Assembly (NCBI GenBank): GCA_044371675.1
Contig: JBILTF010000005.1
Span: forward strand, 1 to 48,064
DNA from: CAIZGX01 sp044371675
GTDB lineage: Bacteria; Bacteroidota; Bacteroidia; Flavobacteriales_D; Sanyastnellaceae
Length of the DNA: 48,064 bases
Reading direction: 5' to 3'
Notes under the pieces: generated by a model
The model's database searches: none
Seen by the model: only the letters and a program-made list of their open reading frames with translations
Told to the model about the DNA's origin: nothing
In this document: in pieces, positions 17,925 through 26,171 of the stretch
How the letters are laid out: every line of letters starts with the position of its first letter
Position numbering within the stretch: position 1 is the first letter of the stretch
Made by a program: the position numbers and the translations under genes

Positions 17925-20627
17925 ATGAATAATTTTTTGAAATTGTCTTGGCCGCATGCAGTGGCAATCCTTTCTCTCGTGATTTTGTCGAGTGTTTATT
18001 TTTCGCCTCTTTGGCAAGGCTACGATTTAGATCAGAATGATATTGTGCAGTGGAGAGGCATGTCGCAAGAGCTTTCTAACTATCGTGAGCTGCACAAGGA
18101 GGAGGCGCTTTGGTCAAACTCAATGTTTGGCGGAATGCCCGCTTACCAGGTTTCGACTAAGCACGATGCCAATTTACTACGTCCAATTTTATTAACGCTT
18201 CGTCTTGGTTTACCCGGTGCAATTGGAACGTTGTTCTTGTGCTTCTTAGGATACTACATTCTCGGATTATGCCTTCGCTTGGGCCCTTGGTATAGTTTGG
18301 TTGGCGCGGTCGCTTTCGGTTTGGCAACCATTAACATTTTATACCTCGGCGCAGGACACACAGGGAAGGTAACGGCCATTGCATTCTTGGCACCGGCGCT
18401 CGGTGGATTTATCCTAGCGTTTAGAGGTAGAGCGTATTTAGGTGGTGCTATTTTTATGTTGTTCTTGGGATTGAACATAGCTGCGAATCACCTTCAAATG
18501 ACTTACTATTTGGCGTTCTTGCTTATCGCTGTTGCCATTGGAGAATCGGTTCGTTTAATTCTTGCGAAACAATTTAAAGCATTGAGCATGTCTTTGGCTG
18601 TTTTGGCTGTTGCTAGCGTTGTTGCTGTGCTTCCGAGCGCAAGCAACTTAATGACTACATACGAGTACAGCAAATACACCACGCGTGGTAGTTCAGACTT
18701 AACACTTAAACCGAAAGAGAGTTCCAACATTGAACAAGAAGGTCTGAGTGGTTCTTACATTCTCGATTACAACTTTGCTTCAGGCGAGCAATGGTCGTTA
18801 CTTATCCCGAACGCCAAGGGTGGTGCTTCTGCTGCGATAGCGGAGAACAATAAAGACGCTATTCCGAATGCTGCAAAGGGAAACAAGAACGTAAATAAAT
18901 TCAAAGACGATCTAAAAGGTACGAACAGCTATTGGGGTGCTCAGCGCTTCACCGGTGGAGCGTTCTATTTCGGTGCTGCGATTATGACGTTGTTCATTCT
19001 TGCTTTTGTTGGATTGAAAGACGGAATCAAGTGGCCGTTCCTTGTGGTTACCTTATTGGCACTCGGATTATGCTTGAAAGAAATGACCGGATTGAATTCG
19101 ATGTTCATTGAAAAAATTCCGATGTACAACAAGTTCCGCGATTCGAAAATGATCTTGGTTTTAATTCAAGTCATGGCAGCCGCAATGGGAATGATGTTCT
19201 TGAAGAGATTGGTGGAAGGTGAAATAGCATGGGGAGCGAAAGGAAAAAAAGTTCTAACCGTTGCAGTTGCTGTTTTTGCATTAGTGATTATGTTCCTCTA
19301 TTTAAGTCCAAGTTCAACAGGATCTTTAATTGCCCCGCAAGAGCAAGAGCAATTCGACCAAATGGCTAAGAGCGCTCCTAAAGAACAAGTGGCAATGATT
19401 GACGATTACACCAGCGCATTGCAAGACGTGCGCGTTGAAATTTTCAAAGCCGATGCTAAGCGTTCGTTGTTCCTGGTAATTCTTATTTCAGGAGCAGTGC
19501 TCGCGCTGGTATACGTGAAAAACGACAAATTGAAAATGGCGATCCTTCCGATTTTTGGAGTAATCGTGCTCTTCGATGGATTCAGCGTTTCAAGACGCTA
19601 TTTGAATTTGGAAAAGGAAAAAGGAGCGTACAAGAAGTTTGTCACGCTGGAAGAAAAAGAAATTCCTGTTAAGCCAAGCGCTGCAGACTTCTCGATTTTA
19701 GATTTGGAAAAACCCAACGTAGCAGATTTCGACAATAAGTCGAATGCCTTGGAACAAGCGTTAACGAATTCAGGAATTTATGATCACGTGAAGACAAAAG
19801 GTGCTTTGAAGGAAGTTGCCAATTTCGGAGCGCTTCAATTGAATTCAGATTTCCGTGTAGCTCGTTTAGGCAATCCGTTTAACGATGCCGAGACTTCCTT
19901 CTTCCATATGAGTATTGGTGGATACCACGGTGCGAAGTTGAAACGCATGCAAGAGGTTATCGATTTCCATTTAGCAGAGGAATTAGATAGTGCAATCGCT
20001 TATTTACAAGCAGGTACGTTCGATTCGTTGGGTGGAACGCTTACAGTATTGAATATGCTGAACACCAAGTATTACATAGGCAACCCAGAGCAACCGGCCT
20101 TCCCAAACAAATTCGCAATGGGCAACGCCTGGTTCGTTTCGAAGGTGAGAACAACCAACAACAGCGACGAAGAAATTGTTGCCTTGGGAGAAATAAACCC
20201 GAAGATGGAAGCCACAACCCAATCGGCTTTCGCGACACAATTTCATGCGCCACAAACTGCCGTGGATAGCACCGCTTCAGTTCGCATGTTGGCCTACGAA
20301 ACCAAAGTGTTGCGCTACGAAGTGAACAACACTTCTGCCGAGCCGCAGCCTGTGGTGTTCAGTGAAATTTACTATCCTGAAGGTTGGATTTGCAGAATAG
20401 ATGGAAACGAGGTAGATGCAGCACGTGTGAACTATGTCCTGCGCGGAGCAATGGTTCCTGCCGGAACGCACACCGTTGAATGGTCTTTCGAACCGAAAGT
20501 TTGGGAGAAAGGAACTACTATCTCTTACGCAGGATCTGCATTGCTTTTCGCATTGCTTGCCTTCGCAGGATTTATGGTTTACAAGGAAGAGAAGAAGTTG
20601 GTGTTGAAGGAAGAGACGAAAGCGTAA
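17925..20627 (+). CDS. YfhO-family multispanning membrane protein
   Basis: Large membrane protein of 900 residues. The N-terminal half has about twelve hydrophobic helices between residues 10 and 440, with a large loop carrying DLDQNDIVQWRGMSQELSN near 35, typical of GT-C-like enzymes that hold an Asp in the first extracytoplasmic loop. A further helix pair lies near 510-560. The C-terminal soluble part (about 580-860) is likely periplasmic and includes the YfhO hallmark YYPEGWICRIDGNEVDAARV. A last helix ends it. YfhO proteins are thought to modify cell-wall or lipoteichoic polymers with sugars in Firmicutes; the Bacteroidota role is not established. The stop TAA abuts the convergent gene's stop. 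Confidence 0.9.
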   Translation: MNNFLKLSWPHAVAILSLVILSSVYFSPLWQGYDLDQNDIVQWRGMSQELSNYRELHKEEALWSNSMFGGMPAYQVSTKHDANLLRPILLTLRLGLPGAIGTLFLCFLGYYILGLCLRLGPWYSLVGAVAFGLATINILYLGAGHTGKVTAIAFLAPALGGFILAFRGRAYLGGAIFMLFLGLNIAANHLQMTYYLAFLLIAVAIGESVRLILAKQFKALSMSLAVLAVASVVAVLPSASNLMTTYEYSKYTTRGSSDLTLKPKESSNIEQEGLSGSYILDYNFASGEQWSLLIPNAKGGASAAIAENNKDAIPNAAKGNKNVNKFKDDLKGTNSYWGAQRFTGGAFYFGAAIMTLFILAFVGLKDGIKWPFLVVTLLALGLCLKEMTGLNSMFIEKIPMYNKFRDSKMILVLIQVMAAAMGMMFLKRLVEGEIAWGAKGKKVLTVAVAVFALVIMFLYLSPSSTGSLIAPQEQEQFDQMAKSAPKEQVAMIDDYTSALQDVRVEIFKADAKRSLFLVILISGAVLALVYVKNDKLKMAILPIFGVIVLFDGFSVSRRYLNLEKEKGAYKKFVTLEEKEIPVKPSAADFSILDLEKPNVADFDNKSNALEQALTNSGIYDHVKTKGALKEVANFGALQLNSDFRVARLGNPFNDAETSFFHMSIGGYHGAKLKRMQEVIDFHLAEELDSAIAYLQAGTFDSLGGTLTVLNMLNTKYYIGNPEQPAFPNKFAMGNAWFVSKVRTTNNSDEEIVALGEINPKMEATTQSAFATQFHAPQTAVDSTASVRMLAYETKVLRYEVNNTSAEPQPVVFSEIYYPEGWICRIDGNEVDAARVNYVLRGAMVPAGTHTVEWSFEPKVWEKGTTISYAGSALLFALLAFAGFMVYKEEKKLVLKEETKA

Positions 20628-21344
20628 TTACATAACGGGTTTCTCGTGGTGCGTGAGGTTCTGAACTAATAACGCAACATTGGAAGCCAATATCAGCGGG
20701 AAGATAACCGTGACAAACCATCCGTAAGGAAAGTGAGTTGCCGCGTAATTCGGTTGAGTTAGTCCAAGCCATTGCGAATCGCTTGGTACGCTTCCTAACA
20801 CCAAAATATATTGCCAAACAATAGAGGCAATTCCAACAATATTGAAAACACTAAAAGCAAGTTTATACTTGCTTTTTTTCTTAGGGAAAATAGGCATGCA
20901 AATCAAAGCAATCACCCCAAATACCACATCGAAATTCATTCCGTAAAAAGTCATTTCCCAAGGCGTCTGTTTCCATGTAGCAAGAATGTAAAACATGGAA
21001 GCCACAGGAATTCTTAGATATTGAAGACTGTACAACCAAGACGGACGAAGCGCTCTCAGAAACCTTGCTCCACGCGGCGTAAAGGCCAATAACAAAATAA
21101 GAATTGAAGAAAATACAATCGGGAAAAGCAAATGACCCGTCCCCGTATTTTTATCCATGTACCACCGATTCAGCGCAAGTGTTGACTGAAAGATTGTCCA
21201 TCCCAACAAAGCCAAGGCAAACATGTGCGCTCTCTGCTGCGCGCGGAAATGCCCGCGAACAAACGCATAAGTCATCATAATTCCAGCGAGCAATGTGAGT
21301 ATGCAGGTGACAACAATTAGAGAAAAGGGAATGTTTTCAATCAT
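20628..21344 (-). CDS. seven-helix membrane protein of unknown function
   Basis: Protein of 238 residues with about seven hydrophobic helices and short loops (starting IPFSLIVVTCILTLLAGIMM). Conserved-looking charged spots include HFRAQQRAHM and FTPRGARFLRAL on predicted cytoplasmic loops. No enzyme or transporter motif is recognisable. It follows a DCC-family gene by 2 bases on the same strand, so the two are likely co-expressed. Function unknown. Confidence 0.75.
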   Translation of the reverse strand: MIENIPFSLIVVTCILTLLAGIMMTYAFVRGHFRAQQRAHMFALALLGWTIFQSTLALNRWYMDKNTGTGHLLFPIVFSSILILLLAFTPRGARFLRALRPSWLYSLQYLRIPVASMFYILATWKQTPWEMTFYGMNFDVVFGVIALICMPIFPKKKSKYKLAFSVFNIVGIASIVWQYILVLGSVPSDSQWLGLTQPNYAATHFPYGWFVTVIFPLILASNVALLVQNLTHHEKPVM

Positions 21345-21346
21345 GA

Positions 21347-21742
21347 TTATGGAAGAATTTTCGATTGCAATTTAGGTTCAAATTCGCAAGAGGATTTTCC
21401 GTTTAGGTGGTGTCTGTTTTTCGCAATGAAATTATAAATTCCATTCAATAAAAACAGCGGACAGACGAATGTCAGTATTAACAAGATTGAGAGGGGGGCT
21501 GTCACTTCGTAAAACAATTGTCGAAGGGCGAGTCCTTTGTGGAATTTCCTTCCATTTACAATTAAAATAATCCCAGATAGCGACTCTCGCTCTTGCACAG
21601 AGAGAAGACTCTCGGCCTCTTTTCCCTTCAACCCAGAAAAAAATAAATCGGAATGTCTGGAATGTCTATGAATTCGCTGCACCCAACGGTTGCAAAACAG
21701 GCAGTCGCTGTCGAAGAAAAGTATCTTTTTGGTGCTTAACAT
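21347..21742 (-). CDS. DCC-family (DUF393) thiol-disulfide oxidoreductase-like protein
   Basis: Protein of 131 residues. The N-terminus has the family motif Asp-x-Asp-Cys-x-x-Cys (Asp11, Cys14, Cys17 in FFDSDCLFCNRW), then an Arg-His-rich stretch. A transmembrane segment near 80-105 (PLSILLILTFVCPLFLLNG) is often present in this family. Family knowledge: predicted thioredoxin-like redox role, largely untested. The ATG at 21742 is the only good start. The neighbour downstream is a seven-helix protein, which could be its membrane partner (inference). Confidence 0.82.
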   Translation of the reverse strand: MLSTKKILFFDSDCLFCNRWVQRIHRHSRHSDLFFSGLKGKEAESLLSVQERESLSGIILIVNGRKFHKGLALRQLFYEVTAPLSILLILTFVCPLFLLNGIYNFIAKNRHHLNGKSSCEFEPKLQSKILP

Positions 21743-21779
21743 TGTTGAGAATTAAACAAAGTTAACCTTGAAGTGTCTT

Positions 21780-21788
21780 TACATTTGC
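21780..21788 (+). promoter_or_regulatory. -7 box of the GNAT/MFS operon
   Basis: TACATTTGC matches TAnnTTTG exactly and lies 16 bases before the ATG at 21805. Confidence 0.6.
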
Positions 21789-21804
21789 GAATCTTTTGAG
21801 AATT

Positions 21805-23079
21805 ATGGTAAACTGCTGTGTGTTTGGTGAACGAAAGAAAGTGCGGTGGTCACTTGGCTCTTCTGAGCTCAGTTATACCGTAACCGATAAGTTTATCGAT
21901 GTCCCCTCAGAAACGTGGGATTCTCTGAATCACGAACAGAACGTATTTCTCTCTTCAGAATATTTATCGGCACTTGCGAAATGTTGGGAAGGAAACCTCT
22001 TTTATATTTTGTTTTTCAAGAATGAAGCGCCCATCGGCATTGCGGTTTTACAATACACCTATTTCGTTTCTGGTGAATTGAAGTCGCACGTGGATGTAGA
22101 TGGCGGCGCCGGATTTGTGGCGCGTGTCTTTGGAAGACAGTCGAGACAATATCCTATAGTGGTATGCGGAAGTCCGTTTTGCACGGGTCCGCACGGATAC
22201 ATTTTTCAGAAGGAAATTCAGGTGGAAGAAGCCACAACGGCTTTGTGCTATGCCCTTACGGAGGTTATTCATTTTTTGCGGAAGAGCAACAGAGATACGC
22301 AAGCGGTTGTTGTGAAAGACTTTTATCCGAAAGATTACAATGCGATAAGCGAATTGAAGGAATGCGGATTTCACACGTTTGCGGTGGATCATTTGTTGAA
22401 GATGCCTTTTGATAGTAATTGGAAAACATTCGACGATTATCTAAATGCTTTGAGCACGAAGTTCAGAACCAAGGCGAAAGCCGCATTGAAGAAATTCGAA
22501 GGCGTGGAAACACGCGTTTGGAATGCAGAAGATTTAGAAGCCAACGCAACTGTGGTGCAAGCGCTTTACAGAAATGTTTACGATCGTGCCGAGTTCGCTA
22601 TGGAGCCACTAACTACCGAGTTCTTGGTTGAATTGAAGAATTCGCTTCAAGATAAAATGGTTATAGAAGCCTTTTATGTTTCGAACGAAATCATCGGATA
22701 TCAGATTGCTTTAATCAACCACAAAGAATTGGAAGCGTTTTTAGTTGGAATAGACTACGAAGCGAATTCAACTTACGGATTGTACTCAAACATGTTGCTT
22801 TCCTTCGTGAAAATGGCCATTGAAGCGCAATGCGAAGAGATTGCATTTGGAAGGACAGCCGGAGAAATCAAATCAACATTTGGCGCTGTTCCTGTGGAAA
22901 TGCGCATAGCATTGCGTCACCCAGGAAGACTTCGCAATGCATTATTGAAATTATTCTTCACGAAAGTTCACCCTGGAAGTGAGCCTCAACGTTTCCCATT
23001 CAAACAAGAATGGCAAGGCGTACTCGATACAAAACAGCGGGAATGGAATTCCCAACACAATGGCGAATTCAATAAGTAA
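21805..23079 (+). CDS. GNAT-family (FemAB/BioF2-like) acyltransferase
   Basis: Protein of 424 residues. The ATG at 21805 is used; a TTG three codons earlier is less likely. No signal peptide. The N-terminal part has the pattern seen in large FemAB-like GNATs (FLSSEYLSALAKCW, then FKNEAPIGIAVLQ). The C-terminal half contains LSTKFRTKAKAALKKFEG, a typical acyl-acceptor arm, and YGLYSNMLLSFVKMAIE with IAFGRTAGEIKSTFGA. These suggest a GNAT fold that attaches an acyl or aminoacyl group. It overlaps the MFS transporter by 20 bases. Substrate unknown. Confidence 0.75.
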   Translation: MVNCCVFGERKKVRWSLGSSELSYTVTDKFIDVPSETWDSLNHEQNVFLSSEYLSALAKCWEGNLFYILFFKNEAPIGIAVLQYTYFVSGELKSHVDVDGGAGFVARVFGRQSRQYPIVVCGSPFCTGPHGYIFQKEIQVEEATTALCYALTEVIHFLRKSNRDTQAVVVKDFYPKDYNAISELKECGFHTFAVDHLLKMPFDSNWKTFDDYLNALSTKFRTKAKAALKKFEGVETRVWNAEDLEANATVVQALYRNVYDRAEFAMEPLTTEFLVELKNSLQDKMVIEAFYVSNEIIGYQIALINHKELEAFLVGIDYEANSTYGLYSNMLLSFVKMAIEAQCEEIAFGRTAGEIKSTFGAVPVEMRIALRHPGRLRNALLKLFFTKVHPGSEPQRFPFKQEWQGVLDTKQREWNSQHNGEFNK

Positions 23080-24310
23080 AGAACGCTGGATCTTAGTTGC
23101 CTTAGCATCCATTCAGTTCACCAACATCGTAGACTTCATGATTATGATGCCCATGGGCGACATCTTGAAGCGCGACTTGGGTGTGGGTCCAACAGGTTTC
23201 GGTTGGCTCGTGAGCTCCTACGGATTGGCGGCAGGATTAACGGCCTTTCTAGGAGTTTTCTACCTCGATAACCTTCCACGAAAAAAAGCTTTGCTCCTTG
23301 CATACTTGGGATTCATGCTCGGAACCCTAAGCAGCGCGCTGGTTCCAACCACCGATAACAACGAATTGAATTATTACTTGTTTGTGGGAACGCGCATTCT
23401 AACAGGAATTACAGGTGGCTTGTTAGGCGGATTGGTAATGTCTATTGTAGCAGATGTTATACCCATGGAACGAAGGGGAAAGGCCATGGCGGCCATTACG
23501 CTTGCTTTTTCGTTGGCCTCTATTTTAGGTGTTCCCATGGCGCTAACCATGGTCGATTTTTTTGATGGAAATTGGCATGTGCCTTTTTACATGGTGAGTG
23601 CACTCAGTCTTCCGTTTTGGTTTCTGGCTTGGAAAATGCTCCCGCCACTGCGCGATCACTTGGATCGAAGAACGCACAAGTTCGAACCCATGGAAACCTT
23701 TAAGGCTTCGTTTTCGAATGTGGCGCAGCGAAACGCCCTGCTATTTACAGTGTTGCTTGTACTCGGACAGTTCACCATTATTTCCTTCTTAACTCCCTAC
23801 ATGATTTCCAATGTGAAATTGGAACAACACGAAGTGAAGTACATCTATTTGGTTGGCGGATTCTGCACGGTGATCAGTAGTATTTTAATTGGAAGAGCAG
23901 TAGATAAAATGGGAAGATTTAAAGTGTTCGGATTCTTCGCTTTGCTTTCGCTTATCCCCATATACATAAACACGAATTTGCCTGAAACCGATTTGTGGAT
24001 TGTCTTAACCATTGCTGGATTTTTCTTTGTTATGGTAACGGGAAGAATGATTCCGGCGAACACCATTGTTAGCGGCGTCGTGAATCCTAAGCACAGAGCC
24101 GGTTTCATGAGTTTGAATTCTGCTGCGCAAAGCACGGCATCTGGAATTAGCGCGGCATTAGCGGGAAGCATTATTACCCAAGCCAACGTCAACGCCCCTT
24201 TAGAAAATTATCATATTGTTGGATACGTGGCCATGTGCTTCACTCTCATGGCGTTCTTCATTATGCTTCGATTGAAAAACTTGGCGAAAAAACTTGAAGA
24301 AAACAATTAA
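23060..24310 (+). CDS. MFS transporter
   Basis: Inner-membrane protein of 416 residues with twelve helices. The ATG at 23060 is preferred over an upstream start at 22979 because the extra 27 residues are hydrophilic and lie within the upstream gene. The loop between helices 2 and 3 reads LDNLPRKKALL, in the place of the MFS signature G-x-x-x-D/R-R-x-G-R-R/K; the second-half counterpart is GRAVDKMGRFKV. Family role: proton-coupled transport, here perhaps efflux of a small molecule. Probably co-expressed with the upstream acyltransferase. Confidence 0.88.
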   Translation: MANSISKERWILVALASIQFTNIVDFMIMMPMGDILKRDLGVGPTGFGWLVSSYGLAAGLTAFLGVFYLDNLPRKKALLLAYLGFMLGTLSSALVPTTDNNELNYYLFVGTRILTGITGGLLGGLVMSIVADVIPMERRGKAMAAITLAFSLASILGVPMALTMVDFFDGNWHVPFYMVSALSLPFWFLAWKMLPPLRDHLDRRTHKFEPMETFKASFSNVAQRNALLFTVLLVLGQFTIISFLTPYMISNVKLEQHEVKYIYLVGGFCTVISSILIGRAVDKMGRFKVFGFFALLSLIPIYINTNLPETDLWIVLTIAGFFFVMVTGRMIPANTIVSGVVNPKHRAGFMSLNSAAQSTASGISAALAGSIITQANVNAPLENYHIVGYVAMCFTLMAFFIMLRLKNLAKKLEENN

Positions 24311-24322
24311 ATTCGCAAGACT

Positions 24323-24568
24323 ATGAGAGCCATTGAAACCATTCCACATTCACGCATGCGCATTGTTGTTCATTCATGGAACGGCAAGTGGATTGTTGAG
24401 TTTGAAGCAGCGTCATACAAGCAAGCCATTAAGATTGATCAAGAGGCTGTTAAAACCATTGAGGCGGTAAGATTATTATTAAACGACGAATTTCTAACCG
24501 AAATTGAAAATCAATTTCAAAATTTACATAAAGCATGGAGCATCAACTTTCAGAAAACAAACCCGTGA
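24323..24568 (+). CDS. small protein of unknown function
   Basis: Protein of 81 residues with a mixed alpha/beta composition and no membrane segment. It is not recognised. The N-terminal half could form strands (MRIVVHSWNGKWIVEFEA) and the C-terminal half a helix (EAVRLLLNDEFLTEIENQFQ). It lies 12 bases after the MFS stop and overlaps the OmpH-like gene by 34 bases in another frame, which argues for a shared transcript. The reading frame looks codon-like, so I regard it as real. Confidence 0.6.
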   Translation: MRAIETIPHSRMRIVVHSWNGKWIVEFEAASYKQAIKIDQEAVKTIEAVRLLLNDEFLTEIENQFQNLHKAWSINFQKTNP

Positions 24569-25188
24569 AGAAGCCATTCGCTTATAATTTAATTTTAGTC
24601 GTTCTTTTTGCTGGAACGTTTGTAGCCTTAATGGTTATGTGGAATAAGTTGAACACCGCTATGGAGTTGGCAGAGAAGTCAAAGGTAGTAGACACCATTA
24701 GCCCTGGACAAATGAAGATTGCTTACGTGAATTTAGATTCATTGAACGCACAGTATTTATTCATTACTGAAAAGTCTGCAGAGCTAGAGCAAAGCGCAAC
24801 AGCGGCAGAGGCAAAGGTGAAAGCAGAAGCAGCCAAGCGTCAAAAAGAAGTGAATGAATTGGTAGCCTACGCGCAAAAGGGAAACCTTCCAGCCGATGAG
24901 CAAGCAACCGTGCAAAACAGAATGAGTCAATTGGAAAATGAATTGGCACAAATTCAACAACAAGAAGAGCAGCTGCTCATGCAAAATGAATCTGCCCTTC
25001 AAGAAAATTTAAGAAAGAAGTTGGAAGTGTATACCGCGAATTATGCGAAAGCAAACGGTTGGGATTACATCTTCTCTTACCAAAGCACAGCACCACTTAT
25101 ATTATTTGCAAATCCGATTTACGATTTGACAACTGAGATAGTGAAGGGATTAAATGCCGAGTACGAAACTGAAAAGCAAGGGAACTAA
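24535..25188 (+). CDS. membrane-anchored OmpH/Skp-like coiled-coil protein
   Basis: Protein of 217 residues. A transmembrane helix at about 16-37 (YNLILVVLFAGTFVALMVMW) has no clear cleavage site, so it is probably a membrane anchor rather than a signal peptide. The rest matches OmpH/Skp: IAYVNLDSLNAQYLFI, a long Glu/Gln/Lys-rich coiled coil from about 80 to 165, then YAKANGWDYIFSY. Skp chaperones carry outer-membrane proteins in the periplasm; this version is tethered. It overlaps the small gene by 34 bases and shares its last base with the DUF4924 start. Confidence 0.82.
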   Translation: MEHQLSENKPVKKPFAYNLILVVLFAGTFVALMVMWNKLNTAMELAEKSKVVDTISPGQMKIAYVNLDSLNAQYLFITEKSAELEQSATAAEAKVKAEAAKRQKEVNELVAYAQKGNLPADEQATVQNRMSQLENELAQIQQQEEQLLMQNESALQENLRKKLEVYTANYAKANGWDYIFSYQSTAPLILFANPIYDLTTEIVKGLNAEYETEKQGN

Positions 25189-25736
25189 TGACCATAGCCG
25201 AACGTAAATACGCCGAGAACATAGCCGAGTATATTATTTACATGTGGCAGATGCAAGATTTGCTTCGTGCGGTAAACATGGATGTTGAATCGCTCGACAG
25301 TTTCTTGCGTTCGTTCCTTCCAACCGAAGAAAAAATTCAGGAAGAGAAAACGTGGTTCGAAGGATTAGCGAAAAGCATGAAGCGCAGCAGTGCTGAAGAG
25401 AAGGGCAATGTGGAAGAAGTGCAAGAGGTTATTTCTGAATTGAATTTGCTTCACACGACTTTGAATACCCTTCTTCGAGACGATGAATACATCGCTGCAA
25501 ACGAACGCGCAAGAGAAAATCTAGATGCTTATCGTGAAAGAGCAAACGGAAAAGCATTGAGTGAAGTGGAAGCCTATTTAACGGCGTTATACGGATTAAT
25601 GGTTCTTCGTCTTCGTAAGCAAGAGATCTCTGAAGAAACAAAAGACGCTATGAAAACTTTTTCAGATGTCATGATTCTGCTAGCCCTTCAATACAACAAG
25701 ATGAAGAAGGGCGAATCTGTTCAGCATTTAAACTAG
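25188..25736 (+). CDS. DUF4924 family protein
   Basis: Cytosolic helical protein of 182 residues. The opening (RKYAENIAEYIIYMWQMQDLL) is the DUF4924 signature found in Bacteroidota. The remainder is Glu/Leu-rich alpha-helix without a catalytic motif. It starts on the last base of the OmpH-like stop, so coupling is tight. Its stop TAG shares a CTAG tetranucleotide with the convergent dtd stop. Function unknown. Confidence 0.85.
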   Translation: MTIAERKYAENIAEYIIYMWQMQDLLRAVNMDVESLDSFLRSFLPTEEKIQEEKTWFEGLAKSMKRSSAEEKGNVEEVQEVISELNLLHTTLNTLLRDDEYIAANERARENLDAYRERANGKALSEVEAYLTALYGLMVLRLRKQEISEETKDAMKTFSDVMILLALQYNKMKKGESVQHLN

Positions 25737-26167
25737 TCGAAGACAATCGTTACTGGTCCGTCGTTGACCAATTCAACTTTCATATCGGCGCCGAAAATTC
25801 CTGTTTCCACATTCGTTATGCGCTTGCGCATTTCAGCAATGAAAAATTCATAAAGCGGAATCGCTTGTTCAGGTCTGGCGGCTTCAATGAAACTCGGTCT
25901 GTTGCCTTTCTTCGTGTCGGCGTACAGCGTGAATTGACTCACGAGCAATGAACTTCCATTTACATCTAAAACACTCTTGTTCATCTTACCTTCTTCGTCT
26001 GAAAAAATGCGAAGCTTTACAATTTTTTCTATCGTTGGAAGAATACTTTCTTCGGTGTCTGTGGAAGAAAATCCAATGAGCAGCAAGAGCCCGTGTTCTA
26101 TTCTTCCAACTATCTTGGAATCTACTTTTACAGAGGCACTCGACACGCGTTGAAGAACGATTTTCAT
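25733..26167 (-). CDS. dtd: D-aminoacyl-tRNA deacylase
   Basis: Cytosolic proofreading enzyme of 144 residues that hydrolyses D-aminoacyl-tRNA. Family motifs are complete: MKIVLQRVSSASV at the start, the active-site SQFTLYADTKKGNRPSF, and the C-terminal NDGPVT that forms the cross-subunit Gly-cisPro-type site. Normal length for the family. It follows a membrane glycosyltransferase-like gene by 4 bases, probably in one transcript. Identification is firm. Confidence 0.97.
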   Translation of the reverse strand: MKIVLQRVSSASVKVDSKIVGRIEHGLLLLIGFSSTDTEESILPTIEKIVKLRIFSDEEGKMNKSVLDVNGSSLLVSQFTLYADTKKGNRPSFIEAARPEQAIPLYEFFIAEMRKRITNVETGIFGADMKVELVNDGPVTIVFD

Positions 26168-26171
26168 GAAT

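Noticed and set aside
22979..23059. Longer N-terminus of the MFS transporter
   Set aside because: The extra 27 residues are polar, lie within the upstream acyltransferase frame, and would precede the first helix without reason.
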